Of a DNA stretch of 35,303 bases, positions 7,565-15,697 are shown piece after piece. The DNA comes from Actinomycetota bacterium. Its GTDB lineage: Bacteria > Actinomycetota > Thermoleophilia > Gaiellales > Gaiellaceae. Both the position numbers and the translations under genes were made by a program. The notes under the pieces are model-generated. The model had not been told where the DNA came from and did no database searches. It was given only the letters and a program-made list of their open reading frames with translations. Within the stretch, counting starts at the first letter, position 1; each line of letters starts with the position of its first letter. Location: assembly GCA_003134505.1 (NCBI GenBank), contig PLBK01000046.1, forward strand, positions 1 to 35,303. Reading direction: 5' to 3'.

Positions 7565-8344
7565 GTGAACATCCTCTTCGTGGCCGACGTGTTCGGGCCC
7601 GCGGGCTCGCGTGCCGTCCAGGAGCGGTTGCCGGGACTGCGCGAGGAACTGGGGATCGACTTCTGCGTCGTCAACGGCGAGAACGCGGCCGACGGGCGCG
7701 GGATCACGCCGAAGCTCGCCGACCGGTTTCTCGCAGCCGGGGCGGACGTGGTCACGCTCGGAAACCACACCTGGGCGCGCAGCGAGATCCTGGCCTACCT
7801 GGACAGCTCCGACCGGGTCATCCGGCCGGCGAACCTCGGCGCCGGCCTGCCGGGACGCGGGCTCGCGGTCGCGCCGGCCGCCGACGGGACGCCGGTCGCC
7901 GTCGTCAACCTGATGGGCTGGCTGTTCCTGGACGTGCCCGTGACCCCGTTCCAGATGCTCGACGAGCTCGTCGAGGAGGCCCGCAGGCGCGCAGCCGTGG
8001 TCGTGGTCGACTTCCACGCCGAGGCGACGAGCGAGAAGATCGCCGTCTCCCGCATCCTCGACGGCCGCGTCACCGCCGTGATCGGGACGCACACGCACGT
8101 GCAGACGAGCGACGCGCGGGTGCAGCCGGGCGGCACGGCCGCGATCACGGACGCCGGCATGACCGGCCCGCACGACTCCGTGATCGGCGTGCAGGCCGAC
8201 CTGGCGATCCGCCGCATGCGCACCGGCATGCCGGTGCGCTTCCAGCCGGCGACCGGCGACGTCCGGATCGAGGGCGTGGTCGTAGAGTGCGACGCGGACG
8301 GCCGCGCGACGAGCTGTCAGGCGTTGCGCGTCTCGGTCGCCTGA
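7565..8344 (+). CDS. YmdB-type metallophosphoesterase (TIGR00282 family)
   Basis: A 259-residue cytoplasmic protein matching the YmdB/TIGR00282 family, whose studied member hydrolyses 2',3'-cyclic nucleotides and affects biofilm decisions in Bacillus. The metal-site motifs are in order: ILFVADVFG near the N-terminus, VVNGENAADG, TLGNHTWA, VDFHAEATSEK and IGTHTHVQTSD, then TDAGMTGPHDSVIG. All expected Asp, Asn, Glu and His ligands are visible. Length is typical. GTG at 7565 starts the conserved NILFVAD strand. It is in line with the LytM-like gene 20 nt upstream and overlaps the convergent HAD gene by 28 nt at its 3' end. Confidence 0.9.
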   Translation: MNILFVADVFGPAGSRAVQERLPGLREELGIDFCVVNGENAADGRGITPKLADRFLAAGADVVTLGNHTWARSEILAYLDSSDRVIRPANLGAGLPGRGLAVAPAADGTPVAVVNLMGWLFLDVPVTPFQMLDELVEEARRRAAVVVVDFHAEATSEKIAVSRILDGRVTAVIGTHTHVQTSDARVQPGGTAAITDAGMTGPHDSVIGVQADLAIRRMRTGMPVRFQPATGDVRIEGVVVECDADGRATSCQALRVSVA

Positions 8345-8625
8345 AGCAGGTCTTCGAGCCGAAGCTCCGCCAGGGAGCCCAGGACGAGATCGGCCTGTTC
8401 GAGCCTCCGGTCGAGCGTCTTCCCGATCAGCGCCTCCAGGTTGGCGATCGCGTCGAAGCCACCGTCCGTCGAGCTCGTCGAGCTCCCCGTTCCGACGGCC
8501 GGAAGGTAGGTCGCGAGTGGGAGGTCGGCGCCGTGCTCGGCGTAGACCGCTCGCCATGACTCGTACGTCGGGACCTCCGTGTCCACGATGACACCGTCGA
8601 AGTCGAACAGCAGCGCGCGGATCAC
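8317..8625 (-). CDS. HAD-superfamily hydrolase with internal deletion (102 aa)
   Basis: The product has the opening of a phosphoglucomutase-like HAD protein, IRALLFDFDGVIVDTEVP, with the nucleophile D8 and D10. The start of the cap follows, ending near LEALIGKTLDRRL. It then jumps directly to EQADLVLGSLAELRLEDLL, which is what full-length relatives carry at their C-terminus. About 100-110 residues holding motif II (S/T), motif III (K) and motif IV (acidic) are absent, yet the frame is kept. Family length is about 215. Phosphatase activity is therefore unlikely. GTG 8625 overlaps the upstream stop as GTGA. It could be a decaying gene or a small protein with a new role. Confidence 0.75.
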   Translation of the reverse strand: MIRALLFDFDGVIVDTEVPTYESWRAVYAEHGADLPLATYLPAVGTGSSTSSTDGGFDAIANLEALIGKTLDRRLEQADLVLGSLAELRLEDLLQATETRNA

Positions 8626-9872
8626 GTGACCGGAGCCGGCTCCCGCCGCGCCGGCCAGACGAGCACCACCAGGAGCGCGACCAGGCCGAGGTCGCGGACG
8701 AGGACGAGCCAGGAGGCGACCGCGTCGAAGTGCAACGCGAGCCGCCAGTAGCGGTACGGGAACCAGAGCTGGGTGAGCACGAGGCAGCCGACGAGCGTCG
8801 ACCCCGCGGTGAGCCCGCGACGGCCGCGGACGAGCGCGACCAGCGGGACGAGCCAGATCAGGAACTGGGGCGACAGCACCTTCCCGAACACGATGAAGGC
8901 ACAGACCGCCGCCGCGCAGGCCCGGAAGAGCCGTCCGGCATCGGCGGGACCGCGCGCGAACCAGACCCAGACGGCCACGACGGCGGCGACCTCGACCACG
9001 GCCTGCACGATCGCCAGCGCATCCGGAAGCCGGCCGGCGAGGTTCTGCGAGCCGTGGCTCGACACCATCGTCAGGTGCAAGCCGGCGATCTGGTGGAGCG
9101 CGAGCAGGACGCCCGAGCCGAGGGTCTCGATCTGCAGCGGCCGCGACGTCTGGCGGAGGCTGCTCGCCCACACGCCGTGCGGGCTGAGCGCGACGAACGG
9201 CAGCACGCAGACGGCGACGACGGCCGCTGCGACGCCGAGCGCGATCAGCGCCGGCCTGCGCCCGTGCCGCTTCCACACGTAGGCGACGAAGATCGGGAGC
9301 AGTACGAGCGGATAGATCTTGGCGGCGATCCCGAGGCCGAGCGCACCGAGCGCGAGCCGCTCGCGGCCGGTCAAGAGCGCGGCGAGCGCGGCCGCGACGA
9401 GCACAGCCGGCCAGAGGTCGAAGCGGGTCAGCAGGACGGAACCGAGCGCGAGCGGGGCGAGAGCCGCCAGCGCGCAGCCGGCCGCCAGCCGCACCCGCCC
9501 CGCCCCGTCCCGGACGAGCGTGAGCGCGACGAGAGCGACCGCCGCCGCACCGCAGATCGCCATCAGGAAGCCGAAGGCGCGGTCGTACGAGTCCCGCGAG
9601 GCGCCGCGGGAGACGATCAGGGAGGGAACCGCGAACGTGGGCAGCGCGGCCGGCGGGTACTCGACGGTGAAGTCCTCGTAGGGCACGTGCCCGTCCACGA
9701 TCGCGTCGCCGTAGCGCTGGTAGACCGGCGTGTCGATGATGCGATTGTCCGCGTAGAAGCCGTAGTGGACGACCGACCACGCAGCCGCGAACACCGCGGC
9801 GGCGGCGACCGCAGCCAGGGCCGCGCGGCCCCAGTCAGCCTGCTGCGACCAGCTCGCGCGGCGGGCGTCCAT
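8622..9872 (-). CDS. Polytopic GT-C/DUF2029-like mannosyltransferase family protein
   Basis: A 416-residue integral membrane protein with about ten hydrophobic segments. After the first helix come RIIDTPVYQRYGDAIVDGHVPYEDF and EYPPAALP, the acidic loop and proline-rich stretch typical of GT-C/GT87 polyprenyl-phosphate-sugar transferases of actinobacteria. LLTRFDLWP and GIAAKIYPLVLLP, then LSPQFLIWLVPL, are further family patterns. Such proteins transfer mannose or arabinose from lipid carriers on the outer face of the membrane; the sugar here cannot be inferred. It overlaps the upstream gene by 38 nt and the HAD gene by 4 nt (GTGA). Confidence 0.75.
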   Translation of the reverse strand: MDARRASWSQQADWGRAALAAVAAAAVFAAAWSVVHYGFYADNRIIDTPVYQRYGDAIVDGHVPYEDFTVEYPPAALPTFAVPSLIVSRGASRDSYDRAFGFLMAICGAAAVALVALTLVRDGAGRVRLAAGCALAALAPLALGSVLLTRFDLWPAVLVAAALAALLTGRERLALGALGLGIAAKIYPLVLLPIFVAYVWKRHGRRPALIALGVAAAVVAVCVLPFVALSPHGVWASSLRQTSRPLQIETLGSGVLLALHQIAGLHLTMVSSHGSQNLAGRLPDALAIVQAVVEVAAVVAVWVWFARGPADAGRLFRACAAAVCAFIVFGKVLSPQFLIWLVPLVALVRGRRGLTAGSTLVGCLVLTQLWFPYRYWRLALHFDAVASWLVLVRDLGLVALLVVLVWPARREPAPVT

Positions 9873-11613
9873 AGGGCTCCGTGGCCTCCGCAGGAACGGG
9901 TGCGGTGGCCGGCGAGAGAACGGCGAAGACGACGAACGGGAAGAACCAGGCGATGTAGGCGTAGAACCAGTGGGTGAGCACGAGCTCGAAGCCGAGCAGC
10001 AGCGCCGCGGTCAAGGCGGCGAGCTGCAGCGGCGACTTCCGGCGCGGCACGAACGCGACCAGCACCGCGCCGACGACGAGCAGACCCTGCAGCACGTGCT
10101 GGAGCACGTGCAGGTCGGGCAGGCCGGCGTGGTACTGCCGCCAGTCCCAGAGCGAGAACGGCGACGCGCGCGCGATCTGCTGCGGGATCGTCCGGTGGTA
10201 GAAGACACGGGCGGCGTGGAGCGGGTTCGGCTCGAGCAGCAGGATCGAGAAGACGGCGAGGGTGGCCACGACGAAGCCGGCAGCGTAGGCGAGGACCGTG
10301 CGCGGGCGCCGTGCGTCCGGGTAGGTGGCCCAGAGCGGCACGAGCACAAGCGGCGCGAACTTCGTCCAGGCGGCGAGCGCTCCGAACACGCCGCGTGCAG
10401 GCGCCGACGTCGCGAGCCAGAACCCGAAGATCAGCAGCACGGGCTGGATCGCGTCGTTCGTGTTCGAGCTCGACACGTACTGCGTGAACGGATACGCGGC
10501 CCAGGCGAACGCGAGCGTGACCGCGAGCCGCCGCCCGCCGAACCGGAAGCCCACGAGCGCCAGCCCGATCACGGCGAGCACGTCGAACAGGATCGACGTG
10601 AAGCGCGCCGCGTCCAGGTCGTCCCCCTTCCCTTTCCACCCGATCGCCGCGTAGCCCGGCAGGTAGGCCTCGTAAGCGACCGGGCCGTAGGTGTCGCCGT
10701 TCGGGTCGGCCGACTCGCAGCGACCGTTCGGCTGGATCCTGTAGGTCTGCCGGCCGTCCCTGTCCGCGGGCGCGCACGGCGTGCCGACCTCGACCGGGAA
10801 GTGACCCCACGGCGCCTGGCCGCTCGCGATCCGCTGCGCGCCGATCACGCCCGAGTAGCCCACGTCGATCACGTTCGAGTCGCTCAGGTTGAGCCCGATC
10901 CGGAACCCGCCCAGGAACACCGTCGCCGCGGCGAGCACCCAGATCGGCCAGACCGGAAGCGCCGCCGGAGCCGCCCGGCCCCGGATGCCGACGACGACGC
11001 TCCGGACGATCAGGTAGACCAGGCCCGGGTAGATCAGCGGCACGCTCGTGAAGATCCGCCCCTCGTTGAAGTACCAGAGCGAGACCGAGAACGAGAGCAG
11101 CGCGAGCAGGTCGAGGTTCCGCAGCGAGAGCGGCCGTCGCAGGTCGGCGAGCCCGAGCAGGAACACCGCGCAGAACGTGAGCCAGACCGGCAGCGAGTTG
11201 ATCTCCTTCCCGCCGAAGGCACCCAGCTGGCCGCGCGCCATCGTCCACGCGACCTGTGGGCCGGTCCAGGCCTCCGTCACGACCCCGGTCAGGTCGTCGA
11301 CGCGACCGGTCGCGATCTCGCCCGCAGGCCCCGACCACACGTGCACCGTCCAGTCGGCGTAGCGCCCGTCGAAGTCCGCCTGCTTGACGAGGCTCGCCTT
11401 CGGATAGCGGCCGACCCAGTCGTGCACCTTGCCGTCGGCCAGGAACCGGGCGACGGCGTTGCTCTCGCTGCGATGCGGCGTCGCGCGCTGGCTCGGCGTC
11501 AGAACCGGCGGCGGCAGCGCGAACGGATTCGTCGCGTGGCCGGCAGCCGCGGCGGCGGACGGAACGAGCAAGACGGCGCCGATGACGACGGCGGCAAGCC
11601 GGGCCGGCCGCAT
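9835..11613 (-). CDS. Large polytopic membrane protein with N-terminal exported domain
   Basis: This 592-residue protein starts with a signal sequence (RLAAVVIGAVLLVPSAAAAAG). An exported region of about 120 residues follows, then some ten transmembrane helices from about residue 130. The loop containing TYGPVAYEAYLPGY and AAYPFTQYVSSSNTNDAIQP, then WTKFAPLVLVPLW and HWFYAYIAWFFPF, resembles GT-C-like membrane transferases. I do not recognise a defined family. It shares organisation and a 38-nt overlap with the GT87-like gene, so the two may act on one surface glycan. TAGTCT (11620-11625) lies 6 nt before the ATG, within the 3' end gap of the GtrA gene. Confidence 0.75.
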   Translation of the reverse strand: MRPARLAAVVIGAVLLVPSAAAAAGHATNPFALPPPVLTPSQRATPHRSESNAVARFLADGKVHDWVGRYPKASLVKQADFDGRYADWTVHVWSGPAGEIATGRVDDLTGVVTEAWTGPQVAWTMARGQLGAFGGKEINSLPVWLTFCAVFLLGLADLRRPLSLRNLDLLALLSFSVSLWYFNEGRIFTSVPLIYPGLVYLIVRSVVVGIRGRAAPAALPVWPIWVLAAATVFLGGFRIGLNLSDSNVIDVGYSGVIGAQRIASGQAPWGHFPVEVGTPCAPADRDGRQTYRIQPNGRCESADPNGDTYGPVAYEAYLPGYAAIGWKGKGDDLDAARFTSILFDVLAVIGLALVGFRFGGRRLAVTLAFAWAAYPFTQYVSSSNTNDAIQPVLLIFGFWLATSAPARGVFGALAAWTKFAPLVLVPLWATYPDARRPRTVLAYAAGFVVATLAVFSILLLEPNPLHAARVFYHRTIPQQIARASPFSLWDWRQYHAGLPDLHVLQHVLQGLLVVGAVLVAFVPRRKSPLQLAALTAALLLGFELVLTHWFYAYIAWFFPFVVFAVLSPATAPVPAEATEPYGRPPRELVAAG

Positions 11614-11619
11614 GCCGGG

Positions 11620-11625
11620 AGACTA
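11620..11625 (-). promoter_or_regulatory. Candidate -10 box of the 592-aa membrane protein gene
   Basis: TAGTCT on the minus strand is 6 nt before ATG 11613, just after the GtrA stop at 11634; leaderless spacing. Confidence 0.4.
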
Positions 11626-11633
11626 ACGGGCGC

Positions 11634-12080
11634 TCAGCGTCGAAAAGACCAGAGCTTGTTGCCGATGAAGTTGAGCGGCATCACGACGACGACGGCGATC
11701 GCCTGTGCGCCGAGCTTGTCGAGGCCGGCGCTCACGAGCAGGTGCAGCACTCCGAGGTTCGCTCCCAGCGCGACGAGCGATACGACGAGGAAGCGGAGCC
11801 CCTGGTAGTAGACATCGCCGCGCTGACGGCGGAACGTCCAGTGGCGGTTCCAGTAGTAGTTGCTGGTCGCGGCGACCACGAACGAGCAGGCGCCGGCCGC
11901 CAGGTAATGGAGCCCCGCGGCGCGGAGCAGCACCCCGTAGACGGCCAGGTTGACGAGGTAGCCGGACGCGCCGACGAGGGAGAACTTCCCGAGCTGCACC
12001 CAGTTGCCGGGGTGGCGGAGCGCCCGCGCGGCGCGCGTCGCCATGAGCCCGCTCGTCGCGGCCGCTGAAGCTCGCTGCAT
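11634..12080 (-). CDS. GtrA-family membrane protein
   Basis: The 148-residue protein has four hydrophobic segments and the GtrA pattern: FSLVGASGYLVNLAVYGVLL near the start, SFVVAATSNYYWNRHWTFR in the middle, and PLNFIGNKLWSFRR at the end. GtrA-like proteins are thought to flip or help move polyprenyl-phosphate-linked sugars across the membrane. That fits the two transferase-style membrane proteins transcribed just downstream. ATG 12080 gives normal family length and lies 7 nt after TACTCT (12088-12093). An internal ATG at about residue 13 is the alternative. Confidence 0.88.
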   Translation of the reverse strand: MQRASAAATSGLMATRAARALRHPGNWVQLGKFSLVGASGYLVNLAVYGVLLRAAGLHYLAAGACSFVVAATSNYYWNRHWTFRRQRGDVYYQGLRFLVVSLVALGANLGVLHLLVSAGLDKLGAQAIAVVVVMPLNFIGNKLWSFRR

Positions 12081-12087
12081 GGGCCAG

Positions 12088-12093
12088 AGAGTA
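12088..12093 (-). promoter_or_regulatory. Candidate -10 box of the GtrA gene
   Basis: TACTCT, identical to the hemB box, ends 7 nt before ATG 12080; leaderless spacing. Confidence 0.45.
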
Positions 12094-12173
12094 CCCACCG
12101 GCCCCGAACGGGACGGAGGAAAACCGACCGACCATCCGCGCCGTATGCCCGGCGCAGGACGAAAACACCGGTC

Positions 12174-12181
12174 AAAGGAGG
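12174..12181 (+). promoter_or_regulatory. Strong Shine-Dalgarno of the CHRD gene
   Basis: AAAGGAGG, a near-perfect anti-16S match, ends 6 nt before GTG 12188 and fixes the start. It contrasts with the many starts in this window that lack any Shine-Dalgarno sequence. Confidence 0.8.
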
Positions 12182-12187
12182 AACCAC

Positions 12188-12619
12188 GTGCGTCTGCGTC
12201 TGATCTCGCTTCTCGCCGTGATCGCTGTCGCAGTGCCCGCCGTCGCACTCGCCTCGCACACGAGCTCGCTCAAGTTCAAGGCGAATTTGCTCGGCAAGTC
12301 CGAGGTGAAGCCGACGGGTGCCCCCGGCGGCAAGGGCACGGCGAACATCACGATCACCGGTACCAGGGTCTGCTGGAAGTTCAGCGCCATCAAGGGCATC
12401 ACCAAGGTCACGGCCTCGCATATCCACATCGGCAAGGCCGGGGTGTCCGGCAACGTCGTCGTCGCGTTCTTCGCCGGGCCGCTCAAGCTGACGGGCTGCG
12501 TCCCGTCGACGGCAGCCGTCGTGAAGGCGATCGAGAAGAATCCCAAGGGGTACTACGTGAACATCCACACGGTGAAGTACCCCGCCGGTGCGATCCGCGG
12601 CCAGCTACAGGCCGGCTAG
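12188..12619 (+). CDS. Secreted CHRD-domain protein
   Basis: A 143-residue protein with a signal peptide (LISLLAVIAVAVPAVALA, cleavage near ALAS). It contains a single CHRD (chordin-like) domain: SEVKPTGAPGGKGTANITI, VCWKFSAIKG, ASHIHIGKAG and YYVNIHTVKYPAGAIRGQLQ are the family's blocks. CHRD domains are extracellular beta folds of unclear function in bacteria. GTG 12188 follows a near-perfect Shine-Dalgarno, suggesting high translation. The gene stands alone, with a strong hairpin terminator 22 nt after its stop. Confidence 0.92.
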   Translation: MRLRLISLLAVIAVAVPAVALASHTSSLKFKANLLGKSEVKPTGAPGGKGTANITITGTRVCWKFSAIKGITKVTASHIHIGKAGVSGNVVVAFFAGPLKLTGCVPSTAAVVKAIEKNPKGYYVNIHTVKYPAGAIRGQLQAG

Positions 12620-12640
12620 CCGCTCTCGGTCCACCTCCCC

Positions 12641-12673
12641 GAGACCCCGGCTGGCTTCGGCGGCCGGGGTCTC
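12641..12673. terminator. Bidirectional hairpin terminator
   Basis: GAGACCCCGGC (12641-12651) pairs perfectly with GCCGGGGTCTC (12663-12673) around an 11-nt loop. It lies between convergent genes and includes part of the E2 stop codon. There is no U tract, which is common in high-GC actinobacteria. Confidence 0.75.
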
Positions 12674-13778
12674 AGCCCTGCTCGAGCCGCCGGATCACGG
12701 TCAGGCCGAACTCGGCCGCGCGGGCGCCGTCCACCACCCGGTGGTCGAACGTGATCGCGATCATCCCCACCGGCCGGGCGACGACCTCGCCGTCGCGGAC
12801 GACGGGCCGCGGGCCGATCCGGCCGACGCTCAGGATCGCCACCTCCGGATAGTTGACGATCGGCGTCTGCAGGAGACCGCCGAGCTTGCCGGCGCTCGTG
12901 ACCGTGAAGGTCGAGCCGCGGAGCTCCTCGGGCGTGAGCTTGCCGGCCCTGGCCGCCTCCGCAAATCGGCGGACGTCTGCGTCGAGCTCGTCGATCGACC
13001 GCGAGTCGCAGCCGCGCACGACCGGGACGACGAGGCCCTGCTCCGTCTGGACAGCGACGCCGAGGTCGTAGCGGTCGAGCTCGACGATCTCGCCGCCCTC
13101 GAGCCGCGCGTTCAGCTCCGGGTACTCCTGCAGGCCGGCCGCGCAGGCCTTCAGCACCGTCGGCACCAGCCGGTCGAGCGCGACCTGCCCGAAATCGCAC
13201 TCTTCGACCCACGTCACGGGCGGCACCTCCCGGTGCGCCCGGGCCATGTGCTCGGCAATCACGCGCCGCGTGCCGCGCAACGGTCTCCGCCTTCCCTCCC
13301 GGGTCTCGGCCTTGCCAGCGGCCGGCGCGCCCCCGGCCGCGGCGTGGAGATCGGCCTCGGTCACGCGACCCTGCGGGCCGGTGCCTGCGACCGCCGCCAG
13401 GTCGACGCCGAGCTCGCCTGCGATGCGCCGGACGAGCGGAGTCGCGCGCACCGGGGCGCCTTTCGGCCGCGGAGGAGCCGGGGGCGCCTGGGCGAGCCCG
13501 AGCTTCTTGACCTCCGGCGCGGCCGGCCTCGCGGAGCCGTCCTCCTCGCCGATCACGACCAGGACGGTGCCGACCGCGACGACCTCGCCCTCCGCGACCA
13601 GGATCCGCGCCACCTTTCCCGACGCGGGCGAGGGAATCTCGACCGTGGCCTTGTCGGTCTGAACCTCGACGAGCGGATCGTCCTCGGCGATCTCCTGGCC
13701 CTCCCGGACGAGCCAGCGCGCCACCTCTCCCTCCGTCAGGCCCTCGCCGAGATCGGGAAGCCGGAACTCGTACGCCAT
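12672..13778 (-). CDS. 2-oxoacid dehydrogenase E2 (dihydrolipoyl acyltransferase)
   Basis: The 368-residue E2 has one lipoyl domain (residues 1-80, lipoyl lysine K43 in QTDKATVEIPSP) and a peripheral-subunit-binding domain (TPLVRRIAGELGVDL...GTGPQGRVTEADL). The catalytic acyltransferase domain ends with DHRVVDGA, containing the catalytic His and Asp. It transfers acyl groups from E1 to CoA. The adjoining E1alpha/E1beta pair of the separate-subunit type suggests a branched-chain 2-oxoacid complex, though pyruvate or acetoin cannot be excluded. No E3 gene lies nearby. Its ATG overlaps the amidase TGA by one base. Confidence 0.93.
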   Translation of the reverse strand: MAYEFRLPDLGEGLTEGEVARWLVREGQEIAEDDPLVEVQTDKATVEIPSPASGKVARILVAEGEVVAVGTVLVVIGEEDGSARPAAPEVKKLGLAQAPPAPPRPKGAPVRATPLVRRIAGELGVDLAAVAGTGPQGRVTEADLHAAAGGAPAAGKAETREGRRRPLRGTRRVIAEHMARAHREVPPVTWVEECDFGQVALDRLVPTVLKACAAGLQEYPELNARLEGGEIVELDRYDLGVAVQTEQGLVVPVVRGCDSRSIDELDADVRRFAEAARAGKLTPEELRGSTFTVTSAGKLGGLLQTPIVNYPEVAILSVGRIGPRPVVRDGEVVARPVGMIAITFDHRVVDGARAAEFGLTVIRRLEQG

Positions 13779-14722
13779 CAGGCCATTCTCGTGAACCGGA
13801 GGGCGTCGTGCCGGAGGACGGCATGAACGCCGCGAGCGCGGTTGACGAGCTGCGTCACGCGCAGGTCGACGACCAGGCCCGCGAGCGCGACCGCGTCCCT
13901 GCGCTCGAGCCCGAGCTCGCGTGCCATCAGCTCCAGCATCGCCTCGACCGCGAGCGCCGCCGCCTCGTCCAGGTCCTCGTCGAAGCCGAGCGTGATCCAC
14001 GCCTCGGGGGTCCAGGCGATCGGCGTCGCGAGCGACAGGTCGTCGCGCACGGAGAGCGTCAGCTCGGCGCGTTCGCAGGGACATTCGATCGCCCACTGGG
14101 ACACCTCGCCGTCGCCCTGCCGCGCGTGGCAGTCGCCCGCCGAGAAGAGCGCCCCGTCGACGGGGATCGGGAGGAACAGCGTCGCCCCGGAGACGAGCTC
14201 CGTGCAGTCGATGTTCCCGCCCCAGACACGTGGCGGCTGCGTCGGATGGCGTCCGGGCTCGGGCGGCGGCATGCCGAGGACGCCCAGGAAGGGCTGCAGG
14301 TCGACTTCACGGCCGTCTCCGTCGCGCCCGACGCCGGCGTCCGCATCCAGCTCCCAGACGATGAGCCGCTCCTCGCCGGCCGAGATCCCGAGCCGATCGT
14401 TGAGCGGGGTCGCGACGCCGCCGGTCTTCGTCACCCCGTACGAGCCGGGACGCACGCCGTCGATGCGCACACAGAGCGTCTGGCCGGCGAGCGCCCCGCG
14501 GACCTCGACCGGGCCGACGAGCGCATGGCCTGCGTCCACTTCGGGGTCGCGCGCCTCGAAGCGTGGCCAGCCGTCCGGCCCCGGCGGGCCGATGCCCCAG
14601 GCGGAGTCGAGCGTCGCGAATCCGATCGAGTCGCCGGGCTCGATCGAGAGCACCGGCTCGAGCTCCCTGGAGAAGTGCCCGTGCAGCGTCCGCCGCTCGA
14701 GTGGGAGCTCGTGGAGCGCCAC
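13778..14722 (-). CDS. Acetamidase/formamidase family protein
   Basis: The 314-residue protein carries the FmdA/AmdA signature blocks: FATLDSAWG near the start, PRVWGGNIDCTELVSGATLFLPIPVDGALFSAGDCHARQGDGE in the middle (given here only as the family's zinc and active-site region around residues 170-212), and AWITLGFDEDLDEA later. Characterised members hydrolyse formamide or short aliphatic amides to ammonia and acid. It begins with GTG directly after the E1beta stop and ends overlapping the E2 start, so it is built into the dehydrogenase operon. Such a position is unusual; an acyl-amide substrate that feeds or relieves the complex is possible but inferred. Confidence 0.88.
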   Translation of the reverse strand: MALHELPLERRTLHGHFSRELEPVLSIEPGDSIGFATLDSAWGIGPPGPDGWPRFEARDPEVDAGHALVGPVEVRGALAGQTLCVRIDGVRPGSYGVTKTGGVATPLNDRLGISAGEERLIVWELDADAGVGRDGDGREVDLQPFLGVLGMPPPEPGRHPTQPPRVWGGNIDCTELVSGATLFLPIPVDGALFSAGDCHARQGDGEVSQWAIECPCERAELTLSVRDDLSLATPIAWTPEAWITLGFDEDLDEAAALAVEAMLELMARELGLERRDAVALAGLVVDLRVTQLVNRARGVHAVLRHDALRFTRMA

Positions 14723-15697
14723 TCAGAACGCCAGCAAGCGTCGCACGGCGTCGGCCACGCGCGCGACCGAGGGCATGTACGCGTCCTCGAGCTTCCAGTA
14801 CGGGTAGGGAACGTCGTAGCCGGTGACGCGCAGAACGGGGCCGTGGAGGTCGAGGATCGCCTTCTCGGCCAGGATCGCCGCCACCTCGGCCGCGTAGCCG
14901 CACGTGCGCGGAGCCTCCTGGACGACGACGACGCGTCCGGTCTTCGCGACCGACGCGAGCAGGGCGTCCTCGTCGAGCGGCTTCAGCGTCCGCAGGTCGA
15001 GCACCTCGACGCTCGCCTCGCCGGCCAGCGCGGACGCGGCCTGCTCGGCCAGCGGAACCATCGCCCCGTAGGCGACCACCGTGACGTCCGAGCCCTCGCG
15101 CGCGACGCGGGCCCGCCCGAGCGGCACGACGTACTCGCCATCCGGAACGGAGCCGCGCATCGTCCGGTAGTGGAGCTTCGGCTCGAAGATGACCACGGGG
15201 TCGGGATCGCGGATCGCCGCCGCCAGCAGCCCCTTGGCGTCAGCGGGCGTGGACGGGATCGCCACCTTCACGCCCGGCGTGTGCACGTAGTAGGCCTCGG
15301 GCGAGTCGTCGTGCAGCTCCGGCGCCCGCACGCCGCCCCCGTAGGGCATCCGCACGGTGATCGGGAACTCCATCTTCCCGCCCGACCGCCACCGATAGCG
15401 GCCGACGTGGTTGATCAGCTGGTCGAGGCACGGGTAGCTGAAGGCGTCGTACTGCATCTCGCAGACCGGCCGCCAGCCGGCCATGCACAGGCCCACGGCG
15501 GTGCCGAGGATGCCCGCCTCGGCGAGCGGCGTGTCGATGCAGCGGTCCTCCCCGAACGTCTCGCGGAGGCCGGCCGTGGCGCGGAACACGCCGCCCACGA
15601 GCCCGACGTCCTCGCCCATCACGAGCACGTTCGGGTCGCGCGCGAGCTCGTGGTGGAGCGCGTCGTTGATCGCCTCGACGAGGGTGAGCTCACCCAT
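14723..15697 (-). CDS. 2-oxoacid dehydrogenase E1 component, beta subunit
   Basis: A 324-residue E1beta with the transketolase-like pyrimidine-binding and C-terminal domains. Seen: LTLVEAINDALHHEL, VMGEDVGLVGGVFRAT, IDTPLAEAGILGTAVG, and MQYDAFSYPCLDQL. The C-terminal part has VEVLDLRTLKPLDEDALL and VVVQEAPRTCGYAAEV. With E1alpha it forms the thiamine-diphosphate-dependent decarboxylase of the complex. ATG 15697 overlaps the end of E1alpha by 8 nt; the next gene begins on the following base, so translation of all four genes is probably coupled. Confidence 0.94.
   Translation of the reverse strand: MGELTLVEAINDALHHELARDPNVLVMGEDVGLVGGVFRATAGLRETFGEDRCIDTPLAEAGILGTAVGLCMAGWRPVCEMQYDAFSYPCLDQLINHVGRYRWRSGGKMEFPITVRMPYGGGVRAPELHDDSPEAYYVHTPGVKVAIPSTPADAKGLLAAAIRDPDPVVIFEPKLHYRTMRGSVPDGEYVVPLGRARVAREGSDVTVVAYGAMVPLAEQAASALAGEASVEVLDLRTLKPLDEDALLASVAKTGRVVVVQEAPRTCGYAAEVAAILAEKAILDLHGPVLRVTGYDVPYPYWKLEDAYMPSVARVADAVRRLLAF

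Noticed and set aside
9970..11808. Long plus-strand open frame opposite the membrane-protein genes
   Set aside because: It is rich in Arg, Glu, Asp and Pro, a typical high-GC antisense frame; the minus strand shows clear hydrophobic helices.
12641..12673. Operator or regulatory palindrome
   Set aside because: Its place between two convergent stops makes a bidirectional terminator the simpler reading.
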